NCBI GenBank assembly: GCA_014904985.1
Contig: MU129046.1
Span: 153,721 to 172,385, forward strand
Source of the DNA: Hydnum rufescens UP504
Taxonomy: Eukaryota; Basidiomycota; Agaricomycetes; Cantharellales; Hydnaceae
Reading direction: 5' to 3'
DNA: 18,665 nt
Below, piece by piece: positions 9,158 through 17,503 of this stretch. How positions within the stretch are numbered: position 1 is the first letter of the stretch; each line of letters starts with the position of its first letter. The notes beneath the pieces were generated by a model. It saw only the letters and a list, made by a program, of their open reading frames with translations. It ran no database searches and had not been told where the DNA came from. A program made the translations under genes and the position numbers.

Positions 9158-10257
9158 AGAACTGCAATTTTGCTTAAATCATTAATCAATACAAGTCAAA
9201 AGAGTTCATAAAAAACAGTCACCCCATTCCAATGCACCCCCAGGCCTTGTGCAGTGAAGGGAGCGGAGAAACATATAAGGAAATTGTTTGAAGACATGAT
9301 ATATTTTTATTCATACTTTTTTCCCCAAGAATTACAGAAGTATTTTGATTCATATCCTCCACGCCCGCACCGCGCGCGAGGGTGTTTGTATGTCCATCTT
9401 GGGTTATGCCTTCATTTACCACTAACCCGTCAGAATAGAATAAATCAATTGCTATATATTTTGTGATTGCTTTGATTATGTACATTATATTATATATTTT
9501 TCAGTGGTATTAGGCAGTAGCACTTCCCAGTGGTGATGTCTGAGGGGTTGCGTGGTAGGAGGACGATCGCGACACTGCACCATAAGGTAGACCCATAATA
9601 AAAAGCACATCATCCCAATATAAAGATGAAAAATAAATGGCTGATATGTGGTTGCGGAGTGACGTGAAGGGGGCTACATTTATGATTTATCAAACGATAT
9701 AGTGATCAGCAAAAAACATTGTTCGACGAGAGTTTTGGCGGTAGGTAGGGGGGTGGGGGCGCGGTGGGCCTACATATTGATCAATTTGTTAAGTTTCACT
9801 TCCCCCCCTCCAGTTTTACTAGTTACTTTTTCCCATTTGCATCTTCTATATTTGTCTTATATTTTTTTTTTTTTGGGCACACATCCTTTTATTCTTTGCT
9901 ATTTCCACCCCCCACACATATTACATGTGGTTCAAAACATTCCTGGGGTTAACATTTCTTTGGGTCCGAACAAAAAAATAAATGACATAACCAAAGGAGC
10001 GGCAATTGAACATGAATATAAGGGTTCCAGATCTATTCAATGGGCTCAGATATGTGCTATTCAAGTAGAAATTCTGAAATTATGTCCACATAGTGCAAGA
10101 TGCTATTGGATTGCACTTGAAAGTGATCCAAATGGCTTGAAATTCAACACATAGTTGGAGAACTGTCTACTGATGTGCCTGTGTGTGATTGGGTCCAGGA
10201 GGAATGGTGGAAGGGGGCCAATCTGGACCATTTTATAGGAGAGAGGGGGGCGAAATC

Positions 10258-10282
10258 ATCCCACCCCCCGCCCAACCCCCCC
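10258..10282 (-). other. G-quadruplex-capable G-rich tract on the minus strand
   Basis: On the minus strand this reads as G-runs of 7, 3, 6 and 2 separated by 1-2 bases, enough for four GGG tracts with short loops. It is one of several G/C runs in 9740-11520. No role is evident. Confidence 0.4.
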
Positions 10283-12349
10283 TCAAGGACCATTGGAATG
10301 GTATGACCTAATGAAAAAATATTATGCAAAAGGATCACGTATATGGAAGAATAAAATAACAAATGTAATCCCCCTCCTCAAAAAATAAATGAATAAAATG
10401 AAGATGAGGAGGGTGGGCGACCTTCGCCTGGGTGTTCACCACCCTTCCGAAGCTTATCCTCCCCAATGTCACCGTGGTGGAAATAACTACATAAAAAAGA
10501 AATAAGGCTGGAACATTACTCACTAATAAATATTAAATTAACACCAAATGGAAATAGATAAGGGTGGTGGAGGGGGGATAATAAACAATAAGCTTATCTT
10601 GATTTTTTTTTATAAAAGATTGAAGGGTCCCGCGAGGGGGGTGCGTGTAAATGATATGTCCACGGGAAAAAAATAAATATTAAAACATGAGAGAAGCAAA
10701 TTCACAGAGAACTAAAAATCCTCCACAGGGATTATAAAAGAGGTGGAAAAAAATATAAGGTAACCCTACCTGATTTTGGAAGAATAAGTAAGCGGGAGGG
10801 AGGTGGGGGCCATGGAGGAGGGTTTTAAGGTGAGCCTCCATTTATGTCTATTTTGAGTTTCCACTCTGGGCGCCCATCTGTGGGCGGGAAGTATCAAAGA
10901 GAAAAAACTCCGGAGTGAGGCTGATGTTTTGTTCCTCATTGTGCCCCTACCCCCCTCACGCGAATACAAATATCATGTGCCACATTCAGATACCTGCCAC
11001 TGGGGGGGGGGAACCCTTCTGTAAGCCTTACCCACATGTGGTTGATCTCCTCCCTTTCCTCTCCCCATTTTTCACCCACTTCCCTGCATCGCAATTTATT
11101 TGCATTTAATTGAATATCACCCTCCGGGTCCCTCAATACCCCACGCAATTGGCATTTACCCCCGGGGAGAACCAAATTATAGGAACCATTTATGACAATA
11201 AATCACAGAGAAGCGAGATCCAATGTGTTCTATTTCCCTTTTGGGCTGCTGAGCTGGCTCCATACCTAAAAGTTGTCAGAATGGCCTGACTTTTGACACC
11301 TGGTTATTATCATTTGTGGCCATTTCATGTAAAAAATTGAGGCCATAGCTGCCCATGTGGGCCTGGAAGTAAAAAAAAAAATCAAGACATATCACATCCA
11401 GAGAATAATCACCCTCGATATATAAACAAAGGACCCCAAACCCCTGAAAATGCAATTGGAATGGCTGATAATAAATTTGATATGAGGGGGCGCGCGAGCG
11501 GTTGTATCACCCCCCCCTCTTTAAATTATGTGCCAAATTTCAGCCTAACGATTCAGTGTTCCTTTGTGGCAATTCCGGGGGGATTTTGCGGATTTTATAG
11601 ACAGTATTCTCATTTGTTTGTTTTTTAAGGCTTATACTGGCATTTTGGATAGTTCGTGGTTCTTTGTGATCATGCAGGTTCCTTCTTTGTCCCTCTACTC
11701 CATTTTTTTTGGGCCATATTTCCTTGGTTCATAAAAAGCGCGGTCTCCCGATTGGGCATGGATGGAATCATGATAAAACTGTGGATTTGTATCTTTTATT
11801 TCCCTTTTTCCGCGCGGTGGTGTGGGGGTATTTTTTATTATAATTTAATTTGGAGGAGTGAGGGATCATGCCTCCACTCGGCCTGTGTGGAGAACGATGC
11901 CCAGGCGGGTTCATTGTTGGACCCACACTTGGGGGCGCGGCATGGCACCTCCACATTGGCCGTATCACGCGCGCACGACTCAAATTGGGACCAATTTGGG
12001 CTGATTCCTGATATATAAAGAATTATCAAGGTTTGGCACCCCATTTGGGATGGTTCATTCTTCATTACATACATTGACCTACTTAGGTACCCAAAAAGTG
12101 TCAAAATTTGAATACTACTCCATAAAAAGGATATAAAAAAGAACAAAATAAAATAAAATGTCAACAAGGGGCCTGAAGCTGCAGGTGGGAGTGCGCCCAT
12201 GCGCCTCAACTCCATGAGTCCAAGTGAGAAAACCAACTACATAAGAAGTAACAAACACTCGCGCCCCATTAATCAGAGATACAAATAAAACAAACAAAAA
12301 ATAAGCAGTGGAGTGGCCAATGCCAACTCATGATCCAATCGGCCACACC

Positions 12350-12722
12350 CATGAAGTCTAATGGCCCAACTCATGAGTCCAATGGCCCCAACTCATGAGT
12401 CTAATGGCCCAACTCATGAGTCCAATGGTCCAACTCATGAGTCTGAGGGTCTAATTCATGAGTTTGATGGCCCAACTCATGAGTCTGAGGGTCCAACTCA
12501 TGAGTCCAGGGCTCAAACCCATGGGTCTGAGGTCAAAGTCATGGGTCTAGGGGTCAAACCCATGGGTCTAATGCTCTAACTCATGGGTCAGCAGGTCCCA
12601 CCCATGAGTGGGATGCCCCAGCTCATGAGTTTTATTGTCAATACCCTGCCCTGACCATGCCCAAATCATGATTTGGCACTGTCCCCTCATGAGTCAATGT
12701 AGTCCCCACTCATGAGTCTGTG
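12350..12722. repeat. ~21 bp minisatellite with a palindromic core
   Basis: About 15 units have the form AACTCATGAGTCCAATGGCC. The core ACTCATGAGT is self-complementary. In several units it becomes ACCCATGGGT, changed on both sides and still palindromic. Spacing is 21-22 bp up to about 12630, then irregular. A 72-codon plus-strand frame (12361-12579) gives a 7-residue THESNGP-type repeat; since 21 is a multiple of three this is expected from the repeat alone, and I do not call it a gene. Confidence 0.9.
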
Positions 12723-12732
12723 ATGGGTCAAG

Positions 12733-12781
12733 GGACCCTTTGGGTCCTCTCCTGTGCAGTAAAAGCCAACCCAAAGGGTCC
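12733..12781. repeat. 13 bp inverted repeat with 23-nt loop
   Basis: GGACCCTTTGGGT at 12733-12745 pairs perfectly with ACCCAAAGGGTCC at 12769-12781. It lies between the minisatellite and the KDZ remnant and may be a leftover terminus of a mobile element or simple secondary structure. Confidence 0.7.
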
Positions 12782-12811
12782 AAATCTATATGCCTGAGGT
12801 GCAAGTCATAA

Positions 12812-15173
12812 CAATTTGTACTAAGGTGTTCACATTGCCTATATAGATTTCTTTACAGACTCCACATAGCTGCTGATGCAAATTTTCGCATGAAGAATTG
12901 TTTCAAATCAGGATCATGCCCTGATGTCGGTCTTGGTACCGGTTTATCGTATTTCATTGAAGATGCCCCATACAAAAGCTTTCTCCTCAATTATGTCTCA
13001 GAAACGGATGTATGTGACATCTCTACATTGCGGGCCTGCGAGCTTAGTTATCTTTATCAGATCTCAACATGCAGCAGTCTTGCCACATTGGACCTCGCAA
13101 ACACACAGAAGTCGGTGGGCCTTTGCGTAACCGGTGTTGGGGTGGCTGTCTGTGCCTGCCAAGGGTGTATTTGTCTGCTAGGACTCGGTGATCTTCAGAA
13201 AGGCAAGCGGTGTGTTGGCCATTGACCCTATATATGGTTGATCTTTATTAACGTTCACGTTGATCGTCTAGATATTGCAATGTGGACTATATAAATTTTT
13301 CCGGCCTTCAGTCGTGTGGACTTTGCGAGATTCTTCTATCCTACAACATTTTCTGCCAATGGGCCAAGAAACAAGAAGCTCACCATGATTTACTCCCTGT
13401 GGCTCTCTGGCTTGACCCCCAAATCACCCTCTTGGGGGTAGTGCCCAAATTCCATCTCCCTGCCCACAAAGATATCTGTCATATGAAGTACTTGCTAAAT
13501 TTACGCCCTGGCTGTGGGCAGACTGATGGTGAAGGCATAGAACGTGACTGGTCAAATATAAATCCCACAGCCATGAGTATGAAGGAGATGGGTGAGGGAT
13601 CACGACATGATACAATTGATGATCTCTTCGGAGATTGGAATTACCACAAGAATGTTGGATTAGGTGAGTGGTTGATGGAATGCTACAATTGGCCCAATCA
13701 ATTAGCTGTTCTTTCTAGGTGTGTCCCTCAAATCTAAGCTAGCTGAAGCTACTGTGGCAATGCATCTTCACACTGAGCAATTTAATGAATTCAACGCTGG
13801 ATTTGCGGTTGATACTGTCAAGAACTGGGAGTCTAGAGTGTTACTTTGGGAGTCCGATGATAGTAATCCTGATCCATATGTTGTAGTGTCATCGTGTCCA
13901 TAGGTTGTCACATTTTCCCATTGATCACAAGCTCATTCCAATGTATAGCGAAAACACAAGTGGACATCCGCCTTGAGCTCGTGCAGGCTGAGAGGGAGGC
14001 CCTTGATGAAGGAGACCCCGTGCTGCACATGGTGAGCATGAGTGCTTTTATAACAATGGGACTAGAGCTCAAAGAACTCCAGTGTGTAGCCATGCTCTTT
14101 TCTCATTTACTCCGCTCACAACCACATACAGGCACAGTCTTTCCCAAGATGTCCAAGCCCAGAAGAACACCAGTACAACGATTCAACTAACCAAGATCCA
14201 GGAGCATCAGCTCCATATGGAGAAGTGAGTTGCAACATTCCATGCAATCCAGGCTGTGTATATGCCGGAGGCCACTTGTCACATAGCCACAATGCCCACC
14301 GATAACAAATCTGAGAGTCAACCTGAGACTTGCCCATTATTCCTCCCTTCACAGTTACCCCCCACAATCCGTGCATCGAGGCCTCTCATTCTAAAGACGG
14401 AGAAAGAGCTACAATATGCTCAGGCAACTGATGCCATTGTAGAGCTACGTCAATCACTGACTGCCCGCACACACCTGACAAAATACAAAGCTGACCAAGT
14501 CCGTGGCCAGCATGCAAATACATGTGCACACACTCCTCAACAAGGCAGAAGCACGAATGGACAGAATTGCTGAAAAGTATCATGTTGCTCAAGTGTCTTA
14601 CCGAATTCTCACAGGGGCGGGTGAATGGGAAACAGTCCTAAAGCCCTTAAGTCAGGATGATATCACCCCACTCACAATGCAGGAGAATGGAACTGGTCAT
14701 GCAGGAATGCATGGTCTTGGCGAGGGTCATAGAATCCTGTCATGGATCTGGATTGCCATGGGTGCAGCAGATTTGGATTCCACAGATCTGCATGAAGGTA
14801 TCATAAGATCTATTTGTTTACCCCAGAAGCACACTAATGCTTCATAGCTTTACAAGTAGAATGGGCTAGATCACGTGCACGGATGCAGCAATGGACAGAA
14901 GAGGTCCAGCTCCTGAAAGAGGAAATGTGGTGTGTTCTTGCATTTTGTGAGTACCAGGTGGATTGGTGGGACAAGCGGACATCATTATGGAGTAGTCTTG
15001 TATTCAATAACCTTTGGGATGGTGTATGTGCAGATGCCAAGAAGCAGGCATCCATCCACCACAACCGGGCAAATGAATTTGCTAAATTATGGGCAAGTCC
15101 GGCAACTGTGACTGTGAATGAAACGGATCAGTTGGATGTGGAAGGACTTGCTGATGGAAGTGATGACAACTAG
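12812..15173 (+). pseudogene. Decayed KDZ-family DNA transposase (5' truncated)
   Basis: KDZ transposases (Kyakuja-Dileera-Zisupton) cut and paste DNA transposons and are abundant in Agaricomycetes. Family motifs appear in order: AADANFR (first acidic residue, 12875), GDLQKGKR, then SYNIFCQW where the family has SYDIACQW (13345-13347, Asp replaced by Asn), PKFHLPAH, GEGIERDWSNINP (Glu at 13540), AIQAVYMP, and the C-terminal VRGQHAN, LSWIWI and WTEEVQLLKEEM. Five introns restore the family alignment: 13010-13060, 13210-13271, 13664-13718, 14082-14131 and 14798-14847 (50-62 bp, GT..AG). A further junction at about 13880-13950 is unresolved. Breaks: TGA at 14226-14228 just before AIQAVYMP, and a frame change near 14530. 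The N-terminal part (CxC2/zinc region) is absent upstream of ~12812. No terminal inverted repeats were identified. Family assignment is firm; inactivity follows from the lost residue, stop and frameshift, though some breaks could be assembly errors. Confidence 0.88.
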
Positions 15174-15560
15174 ATCTCTTGAACTTGATAACCTTGAATC
15201 TACTTCCGTGTTAAGAACTACTTCAGAACTGTACTACTGAAGCATGAAAAAGAAAATAGAGAAACTGTTATTCCGCCAGGGGGTGATTGTCAGAGTTGAA
15301 ACCGCCAGAGGTATATAGGGAGGTCCAGACCTGATAAAACAAGCAATATGCCATAGCCTAGACTGCTGATGCACTCTGGAGCTAGTCATGCTTCAAGGAC
15401 ACCTGGGTTCGAATCCTGCAGTTGTTGCATTCTGATCAATTTTTGACATTGAATCACAATCCCACTCAGGATTACTGCTGTTACCACCACACCAAGTTAC
15501 TGTCTGGATACATGAATTAAGCATGGTAAAGTACCATGCTTCATATATCCACAGTACAGC
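15174..15560. other. Spacer between KDZ remnant and unit C
   Basis: No protein gene is visible. It contains the tRNA-like boxes listed separately and a perfect hairpin at 15519-15541 (AAGCATGGTA, loop aag, TACCATGCTT). The 3' end of the KDZ transposon probably lies within this stretch. Confidence 0.5.
15340..15420 (+). other. tRNA-like sequence with pol III A and B boxes, possible SINE head
   Basis: A perfect B box, GGTTCGAATCC, lies at 15406-15416. An A-box-like TAGCCTAGACTG lies about 52 nt upstream at 15354-15365. The D-stem nearly pairs (three of four pairs), but the anticodon and acceptor stems do not and the T-stem is weakened, so this is not a working tRNA gene. A tRNA-derived SINE or a tRNA pseudogene fits best. 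No poly-A or clear 3' terminus was found. Confidence 0.4.
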
Positions 15561-15837
15561 GTGTTGTGCCGAAGCAAGCACAACGGTGCCACACACCCAC
15601 TGAGGCGGGTGTGTGGCACTATTAGGTGAGTTTTCTTTTTATGGGGTGTACCACGATGCCAAAAGAGCAGCACTAGCTGCTCTTTTGGCATTGCTTGAAT
15701 TATTTTTTACTAACATCTGCATTATTCTAGGTCCCTTCTCACTCCATGAAACCCCACCTGAAGAATGCACCAACAGGACCCTGGGTGAAATACGGTGGCA
15801 GGCACAGCCACTCAAGACCCCAACAGTCATATATCCG
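15560..15837 (+). repeat. Unit C: single array-type unit, cut by an LTR insertion
   Basis: GAAGCAAGCAC at 15571 begins the same sequence that follows the centre of array A (about 2124). H1 is at 15588-15617 and the donor is ATTAG/GTGAGT at 15626. H2 is at 15657-15690 with a perfect 15 bp stem. TACTAAC precedes ATTATTCTAG at 15730, so the implied intron is 15626-15730 (105 nt). The following exon-like part resembles that of arrays A and B until 15837, where the Ty3/Gypsy LTR begins. A free-standing unit starting at the same boundary as the array suggests this is the element's true 5' end. Confidence 0.8.
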
Positions 15838-16450
15838 TGTCAGGGCCACGCTGTGACGAGAGCACCAAACAAATATAAACACACATAACTCCAACTAAGT
15901 CCGGCGTGAGTCCGGCTAAGTCCGGGAGAATCCGGGCAAGAACGAGATAATGAGATTGAGACGGAGAGGCAATCCAGCAGCCTGGAAGGGACTAGGCGGA
16001 AACGAGCACAGCAGTCCTTAAGCTCACGGAGTCAACTGGGGAGTACTCGGACTGTAGTCCGGAGTGGAAGCGGAAATCCTGAGATTAACATTAAGGGAAT
16101 AGGTACAGTGAGGCTAACCTGTAGTCTGGAGTGGAAGCGGAAATCCTGAGAGACCAAAGCTGAATCTCTGGATTTCGCCCCGGACTACTTATACATAGTT
16201 CCTATACTACGGGGGATTGATCGCTTAATGAGAAGTGGTTACAGGGGGGCAGGCACAAGGGGGGGAGCGGGCAGGGGACGGGAAAGTGGAGGGGACAGGG
16301 ACAGGGCCAGGGGTAAGTGTGTGAGAACCGGAAGTAAAGGAAACGAGGAAATGAAGGGGAATGAAACGGAGGCAGGGACAAACCAGAAACAAACCGGAAC
16401 AAATCTGGAAACAAATCCGGAATTAACTGGGAAGCGGACGAACTCTGACA
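15838..16450 (-). repeat. 3' LTR of the Ty3/Gypsy element
   Basis: In element orientation it starts TGTCAGAG and ends CCCTGACA, giving the TG..CA ends and a 6 bp terminal inverted repeat TGTCAG/CTGACA. The right boundary is supported by the adjoining polypurine tract, the left by the break in homology with array units. Inside are a direct repeat of about 33 bp at 16052-16084 and 16119-16151 (67 bp apart) and a cluster of AGTCCGG strings at about 15897-15935. Regulatory sites inside the LTR cannot be placed from sequence alone. Confidence 0.8.
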
Positions 16451-16453
16451 TTA

Positions 16454-16462
16454 CCCCCTCTT
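16454..16462 (-). other. Polypurine tract (plus-strand primer) of the retroelement
   Basis: On the minus strand AAGAGGGGG is followed by TAA and then the LTR start TGTCAG. Position and composition match the plus-strand primer site expected just before a 3' LTR. Confidence 0.65.
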
Positions 16463-16533
16463 AAGCCCGATCGTCCTGAGCGGGTGGGAAGGATCGATCT
16501 GCGGAAACATCCGGAGTTCTTGTGCCACATAAC

Positions 16534-17403
16534 ATGTCAGGCAATAATCGTTCTCCGTTCAAAGAAGCTCGTCTCCGCCATGAAGAGGCTGCGCAGGCGT
16601 TGAGGGAGGCACAGGAGGAGGAGGCCAGGCTCGCGGAGGAGGAGCGGAAGAAGGAGGAGGCGAAGCAGAAGGCGGCTGAGGCGGCGCGTCGTAAGGCAGC
16701 TGCGGAGGCCAAGGCCACTGCAGAGGCCAAGGCTGCCACGGAGGCTAAGGCTACCACAGAGGCTACTGCCAGGAGGGTCCGGGAGGACTCTGCGAACCAG
16801 CCGTGAGTCCGTGTCTTGGTGAAGTTCCGCTTACTTGGTAATAATGTCTTCCAGGTCTACCGTGTGCGTCCGCTGTATTCAGCACCGGATCCCTTGTGTC
16901 CCCCAGGACAAGCCGGGAACGTGGCATGCCGGCCATGCTTCATGGCGAAGGTTCAATGCACGCTGGGCGACGAAGGTGCGTCTGGAGCCGAGCCATCGAC
17001 GGGTCGGGGCCGTGCTTGTGCTCCTGCAGCGGACGTCCAGCTCCGACTAGCAGTCGCCGCAGAGCAAAGTGCGCTTGCGCACAAACGGTCAGCTGAGGCG
17101 TTGGAGAAACAGGCCCAGGCCACGGAGGAGATGGCGTTCTTGGTGGGGGAGATGCGAGATTCTCTTCAGGCCATCACCCGACACCTGGTCCCTCGCCAGG
17201 TGGTTTCTCACCCTCCGGTCCCGAGTCCGGAGTGGATGGGGATCAGGCCTGGAATGGTCGAGCCGGCCTCTGGTGGGGGTCCGTCGTCCGGACGCGGGAT
17301 CAAGCGTCAGCGTACCGAGGAGCCCATCAACATAACGGATAGCGAGGGTGGTAACGACGATGTTGATGGCGAGGACGATGACATGGACGATGAGGACAGA
17401 TGA
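16534..17403 (+). CDS. Accessory ORF antisense to the retroelement: coiled coil, split Zn2Cys6-like cluster, acidic tail
   Basis: The start ATG at 16534 is chosen because the upstream codon at 16522 is GTG. The first exon (about 89 residues) is a Glu/Ala/Lys-rich predicted coiled coil with EAKAT-like repeats. An intron at 16803-16854 (GTGAGT..CCAG, 52 bp) joins it to CVRCIQHRIPC (from 16865). ACRPCFMAKVQC (Cys codon at 16927) follows in another frame. Together these give C-x2-C-x6-C, about 8-9 residues, C-x2-C-x6-C, the spacing of fungal Zn(II)2Cys6 clusters; a 1-2 nt frame break near 16919-16924 splits the halves. The remainder holds a second helical region, a KRQR basic patch and an Asp/Glu-rich C-terminus. 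It lies between pol and the 3' LTR on the opposite strand and converges with pol, 100 bp apart. A DNA- or chromatin-binding role is inference; it could also be an inactive copy. Confidence 0.55.
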
Positions 17404-17503
17404 TGATGAGGGCGATGAGTAGTCCGAGTTGTTGTTCTGTCTTCCACTCCTCCTTTTTTCCTTTTTCTTTCCTCCTTGTAAATACGTTGTTCCTTGAATC
17501 CGT

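Larger units (their letters stand above)
8691..12340. other. Long region with no recognisable gene
   Basis: AT-rich sequence is interrupted by G- or C-runs (9746-9765, 10246-10282, 10572-10578, 11004-11013, 11508-11518) and short CpG-rich strings. Simple repeats include AATAA/AAAT-like sequence at about 8880-8920 and a T-run at about 9860-9873. Several frames of 60-150 codons are open, but none shows a motif, signal or intron pattern I can defend. The best candidate is listed separately at 8831-9157. The region may hold decayed transposons too old to read. Confidence 0.5.

Noticed and set aside
9702..10154. A 150-codon plus-strand frame
   Set aside because: The first two thirds read through a T-rich low-complexity stretch; the final ~50 residues look protein-like but match no family I know and have no neighbouring exon.
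11656..12236. Overlapping frames of 120 (plus) and 132 (minus) codons
   Set aside because: Both strands are open over the same stretch, composition is biased, and no motif or splice structure supports either.
12361..12579. A gene for a THESNGP repeat protein
   Set aside because: A 21 bp repeat automatically gives an open 7-residue repeat; no start context, flanking exon or conserved domain was seen.
14224..14256. An intron starting GTGAGT that would remove the KDZ stop at 14226
   Set aside because: The implied intron would be about 33 nt, below normal fungal size, and would delete residues (AIQ before AVYMP) that the family keeps.
15340..15420. A functional tRNA gene
   Set aside because: Anticodon and acceptor stems do not pair and the T-stem is weakened.
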